In this document: one piece after another, positions 1 through 7,277 of the stretch
Numbering within the stretch: the first letter of the stretch is position 1
Layout of the letters: every line of letters begins with the position of its first letter
DNA from: Clostridiales bacterium
GTDB taxonomy: Bacteria; Bacillota; Clostridia; Christensenellales; Aristaeellaceae
NCBI GenBank assembly: GCA_004555535.1
Contig: SFHU01000039.1
Span: 1 to 23,312, forward strand
Reading direction: 5' to 3'
Length of the DNA stretch: 23,312 nucleotides
The notes under the pieces: generated by a model
What the model saw: the letters and a program-made list of their open reading frames with translations, nothing else
What the model was told of the DNA's origin: nothing
Database searches by the model: none
Translations under genes and position numbers: made by a program

Positions 1-586
1 CTGGCATATCACGCTCTCCCGCTTCCTGACCAATTACATCTATTTCCCGCTCGGCGGCAGCCGCAGGGGCATGGCGCGCACCTGCGTCAACCTGATGATC
101 GTGTTCCTGGCCAGCGGATTGTGGCATGGCGCGGGCTGGCTCTTCCTCTTCTGGGGCCTGCTCCACGGCGCGGCCAGCGTGCTCTACCGCCTCTTGCGCA
201 GGCAGTATGACGCGCTGCACCCCGCGCTCCAGTGGCTGATGACGTTCGGCTTCGTCGTCGTCGCCTGGGTCTTCTTCCGCGCCACGAGTATGGCGGACGC
301 GCTTGCGATCGTCAAATCGATGTTCATGATGGACTTCGGCCCGCTGCGCAGCGAGATCACCTCGGCCTTCGCGCTGCCCGGCGGCTTCCATCCCGGCTAC
401 AACGCGCTGTACATGATGGCCTGGTATCTGCTCTCGCTCTTTGCCTGCCTGGGCCTGCGCAACACCTATGAAAAGACGATGGACTTTAAGCCCACCGTCC
501 TCAACGCCCTCTCCACCGTGCTGCTGATTCTCTACTGCACGCTGTCGCTCTCCCGCGTGAGCGTGTTCCTCTACTTCAACTTCTGA
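1..586 (+). CDS. MBOAT family O-acyltransferase, C-terminal part (5' end outside window)
   Basis: This is the C-terminal part of an AlgI/PatA/DltB-like membrane-bound O-acyltransferase. The frame is open from base 2 and begins with WHITLSRFLTNYIYFPLGG, the family's conserved W-H-x-x-L region, so the gene starts before the window. The ATG at 71 is internal. The second hallmark, LWHGAGW with the presumed catalytic His, follows about 30 residues later, and then come several hydrophobic segments (for example MTFGFVVVAWVFF and a C-terminal VLLILYCTLSL). Such enzymes move an acyl group, often acetyl, across the membrane for transfer to an extracellular polymer, usually with an SGNH-type partner. 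That partner is the next gene, joined by a TGATG stop-start overlap. The polymer (peptidoglycan, teichoic acid or exopolysaccharide) cannot be read from the sequence. Confidence 0.9.
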   Translation, partial: WHITLSRFLTNYIYFPLGGSRRGMARTCVNLMIVFLASGLWHGAGWLFLFWGLLHGAASVLYRLLRRQYDALHPALQWLMTFGFVVVAWVFFRATSMADALAIVKSMFMMDFGPLRSEITSAFALPGGFHPGYNALYMMAWYLLSLFACLGLRNTYEKTMDFKPTVLNALSTVLLILYCTLSLSRVSVFLYFNF

Positions 587-1641
587 TGGGCATGAACAAG
601 AAAACCTGGGCGCTCCTCTGCCTCTCGGCGCTGCTTTCCGCCTTCGTGCTGATTTCGGCCGTGGTCATCCTCGTCGATCCGTTCCAGATCTACCGTCTGG
701 CGACGCGCTATATGCCCCCGATCGACAACACCACGCAGGTCTACGCGAACGCGGGCATCGTGCGCCAATACGACTACGACAGCGCCATCGTCGGCACCTC
801 CGTGACAGAGAACTTCCGCCCCACGCAGATGGACGCCTTGCTGGGCGGGCGCTTCATCAAGCTCTGCACCTCCGCCGGCACGGCGTACAACCACGCGCTG
901 CTGCTTAACCTCGCCTTCAAAACCCACGACATGAAGCGCGTGGTCTACGGCCTGGACGTCTATTCCTTCATCGCCGGCGTCGAGGAGACCGGCAGCGACG
1001 TGCCGCTGTATCTCTACGACGAAAACCCCTTCAACGACGTGCAGTACTGGCTCAACCGCTCCGTGCTCGCCAGCTTCCTGCCGCGCTGCCTGCGCGCCTG
1101 GGGGCAGCGGCAGGACGACAGCCTGCGTGACAGCATGTACTGCTGGGCGGGCCGGGACGATTACGGCCCCGTGATGCTCTACAACGCGAGCTTTTCCCCG
1201 CCCGAGACCGTGCTTCATGCGGATGCCTATGCCGGCGCGGCGTTGGAGAATCTCAGGAAGCACCTGATCCCCTTCATCGAGGCGCACCCTGAGACGCAGT
1301 TTGACATCTTCTTCCCGCCCTATTCCGCCGCGGAATGGTCGACGATGGCGAGCAAGGGGACGCTCGAGGCCATGCTGGCCCTGCGCGGCGTGTGCTATGA
1401 CGCGCTGTGCGGCTATGGGAACGTGACGCTCTACGACTTCGCCGCGCGCGAGGAATGGGTCACAAACATCGACAACTACAAGGACACGCTGCACTACGGC
1501 CAGTGGATCAACGACGCCATCACGGCGTGCATCGCCTCCGGCGACGGCATCGCGGCGAGCCGCGCGCAGCTCGATGAGGCAAGCGACCGGCTTCGCCGCT
1601 GGGCAGAGGCGATGCTCGAGGCCGGCGGCTGGATCTTTTGA
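586..1641 (+). CDS. SGNH/GDSL-like acyltransferase partner of MBOAT
   Basis: This 351-residue protein has one N-terminal membrane anchor (about residues 8-31) and an extracytoplasmic domain. It carries a diverged SGNH layout: a block I-like GTSVTEN at 70-76, with Ser72 as candidate nucleophile and Thr71 where GDS(L) enzymes have Asp, and a block V-like D300-T-L-H303 near the end. Start at 586 overlaps the MBOAT stop (TGATG). There is no clear Shine-Dalgarno site, so translational coupling is likely; an alternative ATG lies at 592. AlgJ/AlgX, PatB and DltD proteins work beside MBOATs in O-acylation of surface polymers, and gene order and topology fit that role. The exact family and acyl acceptor are inference. 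The VanY-type gene starts 15 bases after its stop, so the three genes are probably co-transcribed. Confidence 0.75.
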   Translation: MGMNKKTWALLCLSALLSAFVLISAVVILVDPFQIYRLATRYMPPIDNTTQVYANAGIVRQYDYDSAIVGTSVTENFRPTQMDALLGGRFIKLCTSAGTAYNHALLLNLAFKTHDMKRVVYGLDVYSFIAGVEETGSDVPLYLYDENPFNDVQYWLNRSVLASFLPRCLRAWGQRQDDSLRDSMYCWAGRDDYGPVMLYNASFSPPETVLHADAYAGAALENLRKHLIPFIEAHPETQFDIFFPPYSAAEWSTMASKGTLEAMLALRGVCYDALCGYGNVTLYDFAAREEWVTNIDNYKDTLHYGQWINDAITACIASGDGIAASRAQLDEASDRLRRWAEAMLEAGGWIF

Positions 1642-1656
1642 CAAGGAGTATTCCCC

Positions 1657-2895
1657 ATGCGCAATTCCCCGCTTCGAGCCCGAAACAAGCCCCCCGCGAG
1701 TCCGCTTGAGCGTCCCGCCGTGCGCGTCGCCCTGGCCGCGCTCACCGTGGTGCTCATCGTCATCTTCTGCGCGGGCATGACCTCGCTGATGCCCAAGCCC
1801 GATCCGGACACCTTCGTGCGCTCGGGCACGACGCCGACCCCCTCGCCCGAGCCGACCGACGAGCCGACGCCCAGCCCCGTGCCGACCATCACGCCGACGC
1901 CGGCGGAATTCGCGCCCTTCGGCGTGCAGTACGGCTACGGCGATGCCTCGCTGATCCCCGAGACGCCGACGCCGGAGCCCACGCCCCAGCCGACGCCCTC
2001 GCCCATCCCGGAGCCGACAGCCGCCCCGACGCCCACGCAGGCCGCCTACAAGACGCTCAGGCGCGGCGCCACCGGCGCGGACGTCGAGCGGCTCCAGCAG
2101 GCGCTGATCGATCTGGGCTACCTCACCGGCGCGGCGGACGGCGACTTCGGCCAGAAGACGCTCGACGCGGTCACGATGTTCCAGGCCGTCAACGGCCTGA
2201 GCGCAGACGGTATCGCCGGAGCGCAGACGCTGAGCACGCTCTATGGCGGCAGCGCGCTCTCCGCCGACGAGGCGCCCGAGATAGACTATCTGATCCTCGT
2301 CAACCGCGACAACCTGCTGGAGAGCACCTACATGCCCACCGACCTCGTCGCCATCGAGGAGGTCATCCCCTCGAATATCCTCAAGGTCAAATACAGCGGC
2401 ACAAAGGCCAACCGTACCGCCGTCGAGGCGCTTTATCGGATGCTCGAGGACGCCGTCGGGCAGGGCATCGGCAACTGGCAGGTCTCCTCCGCCTACCGCA
2501 GCTACGCCGAGCAGCAGAAGCTGGTCGACAACTCCGTCGCCAGCTATCAGTCCAAGAACCCCAGCTGGACGCGCAGCCGCTGCCTCTCGGCGACCTATCA
2601 GACCGTCGCCCCCGCCGGCGCGAGCGAGCATCAGACCGGCCTCGCCTTTGACATCACCGTGCCGGGCGTCAGCTTCACCGGCACGGCGCAGCAGAAATGG
2701 CTGCACGAGCACTGCTACGAATACGGCTTCATCGTGCGCTTCACGGAGGAAAAGCAGGCGCTGACCGGCTTCATCGCCGAATCCTGGCATTTCCGCTATG
2801 TCGGCACGGAGGCCGCGCAGGTCATGACCTTCAACGACTGGTGCCTGGAGGAATACGTCGAGAAGATGGGCCTCTCCCGCACGCAAACGCCCTGA
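1657..2895 (+). CDS. D-alanyl-D-alanine carboxypeptidase (VanY/M15B) with PG_binding_1 domain
   Basis: This 412-residue predicted extracytoplasmic zinc peptidase trims D-Ala from peptidoglycan stem peptides. The order is: short basic N-terminus, membrane anchor or signal (about 22-45), Thr/Pro-rich linker (about 58-127), PG_binding_1 domain (about 132-196, with GATGADVERLQQAL and DGIAGAQTL) and a C-terminal VanY domain (about 210-400). The M15B signature is complete: SAYRSYAEQ (278-286), SEHQTGLAFD (323-332; zinc ligands His325 and Asp332) and ESWHFRY (375-381; catalytic Glu375, ligand His378). The start is fixed by AAGGAG at 1643-1648, eight bases before the ATG. As third gene of the MBOAT-SGNH operon it suggests wall-polymer acylation and stem-peptide trimming are expressed together. 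Strict D,D- versus L,D-specificity cannot be decided. Confidence 0.92.
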   Translation: MRNSPLRARNKPPASPLERPAVRVALAALTVVLIVIFCAGMTSLMPKPDPDTFVRSGTTPTPSPEPTDEPTPSPVPTITPTPAEFAPFGVQYGYGDASLIPETPTPEPTPQPTPSPIPEPTAAPTPTQAAYKTLRRGATGADVERLQQALIDLGYLTGAADGDFGQKTLDAVTMFQAVNGLSADGIAGAQTLSTLYGGSALSADEAPEIDYLILVNRDNLLESTYMPTDLVAIEEVIPSNILKVKYSGTKANRTAVEALYRMLEDAVGQGIGNWQVSSAYRSYAEQQKLVDNSVASYQSKNPSWTRSRCLSATYQTVAPAGASEHQTGLAFDITVPGVSFTGTAQQKWLHEHCYEYGFIVRFTEEKQALTGFIAESWHFRYVGTEAAQVMTFNDWCLEEYVEKMGLSRTQTP

Positions 2896-3045
2896 TCTAT
2901 CGCTGCAAGACTGCTCACGCATTCTTGCTGCGGAAGGAAAACAAAAACATCATGTCTCGCGCGCCCTTCGGGCACACTCCAAATGATATCGGAAGCGGCG
3001 TGCCGCCGCTCCTCGAACCAGCAAAGCCGGTCCTGCGGATTTCAG

Positions 3046-3068
3046 ATGAAGGGGCTGAATCCCTTCAT
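3046..3068. repeat. Short hairpin in intergenic gap
   Basis: An 8-bp perfect stem (ATGAAGGG at 3046-3053 with CCCTTCAT at 3061-3068) and a 7-base loop lie in the 271-base gap between the convergent VanY-type and GH3 genes. There is no T-run, so it is unlikely to be an efficient terminator alone. It may add to the stronger hairpin at 3109-3140. The rest of the gap (2896-3045) shows nothing gene-like. Confidence 0.4.
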
Positions 3069-3108
3069 GCATCCCCGGAGTTTGTTTTCCTGTTATGTCA
3101 ACAGTCTG

Positions 3109-3140
3109 AACAGCCCACCCCTTCACCGGGGTGGGCTGTT
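3109..3140. terminator. Strong 13-bp hairpin, probable bidirectional terminator
   Basis: A perfect 13-bp inverted repeat (3109-3121 and 3128-3140, AACAGCCCACCCC arms) with a 6-base loop sits between convergent genes: 213 bases after the VanY-type stop and 26 bases beyond the GH3 stop on the other strand. The T-run is weak on both sides. The perfect GC-rich stem and its position suggest it ends transcription mainly from the GH3 side. Confidence 0.65.
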
Positions 3141-3166
3141 TGCGGTTGCGGTTGGTTATACAGACA

Positions 3167-4807
3167 TTACAGCCGCGTATCGGGCAGGCCGCAGAAGGCA
3201 TCCACCGGGCTGACGCCCTCAAAGGGGCCGTCCCGCAGCAGCTTGCCGATCACGGCCTCGATGACCGCGCGGCTGGCGGTATAGGCGTTGATGTAGACCG
3301 GCACGCGCGGCACATCCTGCAGCAGGTAGGGATTGGCCAGCGAGACGAAGACGCAGGGCTCCTCGCTCACAAAGCGCGGCGTATCCAGCGCGTGCTTTTT
3401 GCACCAGTCGATGCGCACCGTGGTCTGGTTGCTCGCCTGCTCATAGTTGGCCAGGTACAGCGTCAGCCGGCGGCCGCTGAGCGCCGACGTGCCGTGCAGG
3501 TCGTCCTCCATGGGATTGTAGACCTCCACGTCAAAGCCCTGCGCCTCCAGGAACGCTTTGGCCATCTGCGTCACGCTGCCCCCGGAAATGCTGTCCTTGC
3601 CCAGCACGATCAGCCGGATGGCGGGATAGCGCCGCGGCGTGACCGGGAGGATGTCCGGCCGGTTGTTCTTGACGAGCGTGACCGCCCGCTCCGCCGCCTC
3701 GCACTGCCAGGCAACGCCCTCGGCCGTCTCCCGGCACGGCGGCGCAAAGCAGACCCTCGCCTTCAGCGCGAGGATGCGCGTCACGGCGTCGTCGAGCCGC
3801 TGCAGGGACACCGTCCCGTCCTCAATGCCGCCCAGCAGATAGCGGTAGTCCTCCTCAAAGTCCGTGTTGAACACGAGCATGTCGCAGCCCGCCGCAATCG
3901 ACGCCGGAATCGCCCTGCGCCGCTCCATCGCCATGCAGTAGCCGCCCATGATGGTCGCGTCCGAGGTGATGACGCCGTTAAAGCCCAGCCTCCCGCGCAG
4001 CACGCCGGTCAGCAGCTCCGGGCTGAGCGAGGCCGGCAGGCAATCCTCAAACCGCAGCGCCGGGTTGATCTCCATCGCGACGGCAGGCTGAACGATGTGC
4101 CCGACCATGACGCTCATCAGCCCGCGGTCGATCAGCTCCCGATAGATCGCGCCGTAGGTATCGTACCACTGCGCGGCGGGCAGGCTGTTGTAGGTCGGAT
4201 GCAGATGCTGGTCGCGGTAATCGACGCCGTCGCCGGGGAAGTGCTTGGCGCAGGCCGCCATGCCGCAGCCCTGCACGGCCCCCACATAGCGCGCCGCCAT
4301 CGCCTTCACCCGCTCCGGATCGCTGCCGAAGGTGCGCACGTTGGTGATCGGGTTGCGGAAGTTCATGTCGATGTCGCAGACGGGGCTGAACGTCCAGTTG
4401 ATGCCCACGCTGCGCCCCTCCACGGCGCAGACCCGGCCAAAGCGCTCCGCTGTGCGCAGGTCGTCCGTCGCGGCGGTCAGCATGGGCCAGCCGAAGAGCG
4501 TGCCGTCGGAGAGGCCGCCCGTGCCGCCCTCCTCCAGGTTCGCCGCCTTGAGCAGCGGAATCCGTGCGGCGGCGTCAAGCGGCGCATAGCGGCTGCGGAT
4601 GCGCTCCGCCGGCTCCGGGCGAAAGAGAATCCCGCCGATGCGGCCCTGCGCCGTCATCTGCCTGAGCGTCTCCGGCGCATAGTCCTGCCCCATCACGCAG
4701 AAGAGCTGCCCAGCCTTCTCCTCTATGCTCATGCCCGCGAGCGTCTGTCGCACCCAGGCGGCCTGCGCCCCGCTCAAATCAAACGGCTTTTTTCTGATGT
4801 CAACCAT
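3167..4807 (-). CDS. Glycoside hydrolase family 3 protein (NagZ-like beta-N-acetylhexosaminidase)
   Basis: This 546-residue GH3 enzyme has a TIM-barrel domain (about 20-350) and a C-terminal alpha/beta domain (about 365-530). The opening MSIEEKAGQLF is typical of bacterial GH3 hexosaminidases. KHFPGDG (188-194) followed by D199-Q-H201 corresponds to the NagZ loop that carries the catalytic Asp/His pair, and VITSDA (279-284) contains the nucleophile Asp283. There is no signal peptide, so it is probably cytoplasmic and may release GlcNAc from recycled muropeptides or other beta-GlcNAc conjugates. NagZ proteins are shorter (about 340 residues); the extra domain resembles longer Firmicute GH3 homologues. 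The start is set by AGGAGG, the complement of CCTCCT at 4814-4819. It is a single-gene unit, convergent with the upstream operon and divergent from the CoA-transferase. Exact substrate is uncertain. Confidence 0.85.
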   Translation of the reverse strand: MVDIRKKPFDLSGAQAAWVRQTLAGMSIEEKAGQLFCVMGQDYAPETLRQMTAQGRIGGILFRPEPAERIRSRYAPLDAAARIPLLKAANLEEGGTGGLSDGTLFGWPMLTAATDDLRTAERFGRVCAVEGRSVGINWTFSPVCDIDMNFRNPITNVRTFGSDPERVKAMAARYVGAVQGCGMAACAKHFPGDGVDYRDQHLHPTYNSLPAAQWYDTYGAIYRELIDRGLMSVMVGHIVQPAVAMEINPALRFEDCLPASLSPELLTGVLRGRLGFNGVITSDATIMGGYCMAMERRRAIPASIAAGCDMLVFNTDFEEDYRYLLGGIEDGTVSLQRLDDAVTRILALKARVCFAPPCRETAEGVAWQCEAAERAVTLVKNNRPDILPVTPRRYPAIRLIVLGKDSISGGSVTQMAKAFLEAQGFDVEVYNPMEDDLHGTSALSGRRLTLYLANYEQASNQTTVRIDWCKKHALDTPRFVSEEPCVFVSLANPYLLQDVPRVPVYINAYTASRAVIEAVIGKLLRDGPFEGVSPVDAFCGLPDTRL

Positions 4808-4866
4808 GGTTGTCCTCCTGAGCGGCGGGCCCTCTTTCCGGGGCCTGCCTGCGCTTTGTCAACGGT

Positions 4867-4895
4867 AGCATAGCATGTCTGCGCGCCCGCGTAAA
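4867..4895 (-). promoter_or_regulatory. Possible promoter of the GH3 gene
   Basis: On the minus strand TTTACG (4890-4895) and TATGCT (4867-4872) are separated by exactly 17 bases, each matching four of six consensus positions, about 60 bases upstream of the GH3 start. The 320-base gap 4808-5127 otherwise holds only this site, the opposing CoA-transferase promoter and a short GC-rich dyad near 4826-4853. Confidence 0.35.
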
Positions 4896-5032
4896 GGCAT
4901 CCGCCCGGCTTTGTTATTCGGTTTTCTTGATATTGACAGCCTGCTTCCCCCATTCTTTGCGGGAATCACGCATTTTTTGCCGGAAGAAGCCCGCCTGGGG
5001 GCCTTTCCGGCGGCGTGCACTTTACAATTTCC

Positions 5033-5061
5033 TGTACAACCCCCGTTTTTTGCCGTATAAT
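5033..5061 (+). promoter_or_regulatory. Promoter of the CoA-transferase gene
   Basis: A perfect TATAAT at 5056-5061 is preceded, after 17 bases, by TGTACA at 5033-5038 (four of six positions of TTGACA). It is 66 bases upstream of the chosen CoA-transferase start and leaves a leader of roughly 60 bases. Confidence 0.65.
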
Positions 5062-5127
5062 AAGAATTCAGAGTCTGCGGCCGGATCATGGGCCGTTTTC
5101 ATCCACACAAGAAAGGCGGTTCCTTCC

Positions 5128-6639
5128 ATGTATCGTATCCTCACAGCGGACGAGGCGATCAGCCTGATCCGGGACGGCGACTGCATCTGCGTCAATTCCT
5201 TCGTCGGCATCGAAAACCCCGTCGAGCTCCACGAGGCGCTCAACCGCCGCTATGAGCAGACGCATTCCCCGAAGCACCTGACCATCGTCTCCAGCGCCGG
5301 CTTCGGCGTCTGGGACGAAAACCGCAACGCAGAGGGCTACATCCGCGCCGGCGCGGTGGACAGGCTGATCTGCGGCCATTTCGGCGCGATGCCCAGCACG
5401 AAGAAGATCATCCTCGAGAACCACTTCGAGGCCTACAACCTGCCGCTGGGCTGCATCTCCCACGCCATCCGCGCGCAGGCGGGCGGCATCCCCGGCGCGC
5501 TCTCCAAGGTCGGCCTGGACATCTTCGTCGATCCGCGGCGTGAGGGCCCGGGCATCAACCAGATCTCCACGGACAGCTCGTTTGTCAAGGTCGTCGAGGT
5601 CGACGGCGAGGAATTCCTCTATTACAAGCTGCCCAAGATCACCGCGACGCTGATCAAGGGCACCGCGGCGGACCGCAAGGGCAACATCTCCTTTGACGAC
5701 ATGTACATGTCCGGCGACGCCCTCTCCATCTGTCAGGCGGTCAAATCGAACAACGGCATCGTCATCGTGCAGGTCGACCGCATCGTCGACATGCCCACGC
5801 GCCCGAGAAACACGATCATCCCCGGCTGCCTCGTCGACGCAATCGTCGTCGTTGAGCCGGAGAAACGCGACGACGCGCTGCAGGCGCTGACCGGCAGCTT
5901 CGAAATCCCGTTTGAGCATTGGCACGAGTGGACGGAGAAGCTCGACGCGGCGACCGCCGAGCATCGCCGCGAGAGCGTCGCCAGCAGCATCATCGGACGG
6001 CGCGCCGCTCAGGAGCTGCGCAAGGAGGACATCGTCAACATCGGCATCGGCATCCCGGAGACGATCTCCCGCTTCGCCAAGCAGAACGGCATGCTCGACC
6101 ACATCACGCTGACCGTCGAATCCGGCGGCATCGGCGGCTTCCCGGCCTCGGGCAAGGTGTTCGGCGCGATGATCGGCGCGGCCTCCGTCTACGACATGGC
6201 GAACCAGTTCGACCTGTACAACCACGGCGGGCTGGACATCTGCTTCATGGGCGCGCTGGAGGTCGACCGCCACGGCAACGTCAATGCCCACCGCGGCCCC
6301 GGCGCCTATGCCGGCATCGGCGGCTTTGCCAACATCACCGCCAGAACGCCGATCGTCGTCTTCTGCCTCACCTTCAACACCAAGGGGCTGGAGGTGCAGG
6401 AGCAGGACGGCAATGTGACCATCGTGCGCAACGGCACGATTCCCAAGTTCGTCAACGACGTGCGCAGCATCAGCTTCTCCGCCCGCAAGGCCATCGCCAA
6501 CGGACAGAAGGTGCTCTACGTCACGGAGCGCTGCGTCTTCATCCTGACCGCCCGCGGCCTCAAGCTGCTGGAGGTCTATCCGGGCGTCAACATCCAGAAG
6601 GACATCTTCGCGCTGCTCCCCTTCGGCGTGGAAGCCTGA
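5128..6639 (+). CDS. Acyl-CoA:acetate/propionate CoA-transferase (fused alpha-beta subunits)
   Basis: This 503-residue class I CoA-transferase has alpha (about 1-255) and beta (about 280-500) halves in one chain, as in propionate CoA-transferase (Pct) and YdiF-type enzymes. The catalytic glutamate is Glu331 in TVESGGIGGFPASG (329-342), which would form the glutamyl-CoA thioester. Other landmarks are NIGIGIPETIS (304-313) and CFMGALEVDRHGNVN (372-386). It would exchange CoA between short-chain acids such as acetate, propionate, lactate or butyrate in fermentation; the preferred pair is not readable. The frame is open from 4927, but ATG 5128 is chosen because the family starts there, GAAAGG at 5111-5116 can serve as ribosome binding site, and the promoter lies at 5033-5061, inside the longer frame. 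It stands alone; the palindromic element begins 9 bases after its stop. Confidence 0.92.
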   Translation: MYRILTADEAISLIRDGDCICVNSFVGIENPVELHEALNRRYEQTHSPKHLTIVSSAGFGVWDENRNAEGYIRAGAVDRLICGHFGAMPSTKKIILENHFEAYNLPLGCISHAIRAQAGGIPGALSKVGLDIFVDPRREGPGINQISTDSSFVKVVEVDGEEFLYYKLPKITATLIKGTAADRKGNISFDDMYMSGDALSICQAVKSNNGIVIVQVDRIVDMPTRPRNTIIPGCLVDAIVVVEPEKRDDALQALTGSFEIPFEHWHEWTEKLDAATAEHRRESVASSIIGRRAAQELRKEDIVNIGIGIPETISRFAKQNGMLDHITLTVESGGIGGFPASGKVFGAMIGAASVYDMANQFDLYNHGGLDICFMGALEVDRHGNVNAHRGPGAYAGIGGFANITARTPIVVFCLTFNTKGLEVQEQDGNVTIVRNGTIPKFVNDVRSISFSARKAIANGQKVLYVTERCVFILTARGLKLLEVYPGVNIQKDIFALLPFGVEA

Positions 6640-6648
6640 TTTTTCGAA

Positions 6649-6823
6649 GCTGTCAGGCTAAGAATCCAGACATTCCAAGCAAAACCTGAGAATATGCGCC
6701 CGAAGGTTTTCAAAGAGCGATCGGAAAGCCCTTTGGCGGCGCGTTGGGGCAGAGCCCCAAGCTCAAGAATCAATGATTCTGAAAAGAGTTGCTTCAAGGA
6801 ATGTTCAGAATTAGCCTGACAGC
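6649..6823. repeat. 175-base imperfect palindromic element with internal hairpins
   Basis: The ends are a perfect 13-bp inverted repeat: GCTGTCAGGCTAA at 6649-6661 and its complement at 6811-6823. Pairing continues inward with ACATTCC 6670-6676/GGAATGT 6798-6804 and AAGCAA 6677-6682/TTGCTT 6789-6794. The interior has further perfect small stems: AAAACCT 6681-6687/AGGTTTT 6704-6710, TTGGGGC 6744-6750/GCCCCAA 6754-6760 with a 3-base loop, and AGAATC 6766-6771/GATTCT 6775-6780. No convincing ORF lies inside. It could be a MITE-like or REP-like repeat, a large terminator for the CoA-transferase, or a structured RNA. The sequence alone does not decide. Confidence 0.6.
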
Positions 6824-6895
6824 CTCTTCTTCTGTCCTTGCGCCTCTTTTTGCGCGCAAAACGGCCCGGAACGCAGAAAATTGCGCAAAAAAGGA

Positions 6896-6924
6896 TTGAC
6901 AATTTCCGCCTGCGGGCGTATAAT
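6896..6924 (+). promoter_or_regulatory. Perfect consensus promoter of the tRNA pair
   Basis: TTGACA at 6896-6901, a 17-base spacer and TATAAT at 6919-6924 match the housekeeping sigma consensus exactly. The predicted start falls only a few bases before the tRNA-Ile 5' end at 6936. Confidence 0.9.
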
Positions 6925-6935
6925 CTTGTTTGTTC

Positions 6936-7012
6936 GGATTGATAGCTCAGTCGGTTAGAGCACCCGCCTGATAAGCGGGAGGTCGGTGGTTCGAGTCCAC
7001 TTCAATCCACCA
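6936..7012 (+). tRNA. tRNA-Ile (GAT anticodon)
   Basis: This is a 77-base cloverleaf with encoded CCA. The acceptor stem GGATTGA (6936-6942) pairs with TCAATCC (7002-7008), the D-arm GCTC/GAGC is present, the anticodon stem CCCGC/GCGGG encloses loop CTGATAA (anticodon GAT), and the T-arm GGTGG/CCACT carries TTCGAGT. The discriminator is A7009, followed by CCA. It is transcribed with tRNA-Asn just downstream. No 16S or 23S sequence is nearby, although tRNA-Ile(GAT) is often found in rRNA spacers. Confidence 0.97.
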
Positions 7013-7015
7013 TAT

Positions 7016-7090
<75 letters not shown>

Positions 7091-7093
7091 TGA

Positions 7094-7122
7094 AAGCCAC
7101 CGGCGTGACCGGTGGTTTTTTT
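7094..7122 (+). terminator. Rho-independent terminator of the tRNA operon
   Basis: A 10-bp stem (7094-7103 with 7109-7118, core CCACCGG/CCGGTGG) has a 5-base loop and is followed by a T-run at 7116-7122. It starts four bases after tRNA-Asn and is a textbook intrinsic terminator. Confidence 0.92.
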
Positions 7123-7181
7123 CTGCCTCAAAACGGCCGCGCTCCTCAAGAATTGACACTTTTCCCTGCAAAATCCTCCTG

Positions 7182-7208
7182 TTGCCGCACGCGGATCTGC
7201 CGTATAAT
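7182..7208 (+). promoter_or_regulatory. Candidate promoter of the M13 peptidase gene
   Basis: TATAAT at 7203-7208 lies 69 bases upstream of the peptidase start. The best -35-like element is TTGCCG at 7182-7187 with a short 15-base spacer, so the -10 is convincing and the -35 is weak. Confidence 0.5.
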
Positions 7209-7277
7209 GGAAGCATCGCAAAGGATGCCGCGCGGCAGAGAGGCCGCAGATCGATCAAACGAAAGGAGAACCCTTCG

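Noticed and set aside
571..2922. 783-codon minus-strand ORF opposite the SGNH and VanY-type genes
   Set aside because: It is antisense to two genes with clear motifs, and its translation is Arg/Gly/Val/Asp-rich low-complexity with no recognisable domain, as expected from GC-rich antisense frames.
3131..4873. 580-codon plus-strand ORF opposite the GH3 gene
   Set aside because: It is antisense to a gene with GH3 catalytic motifs and has no recognisable domain.
6576..6902. 108-codon minus-strand ORF through the palindromic element
   Set aside because: It overlaps the end of the CoA-transferase gene, lacks a ribosome binding site and domain, and runs through the hairpins.
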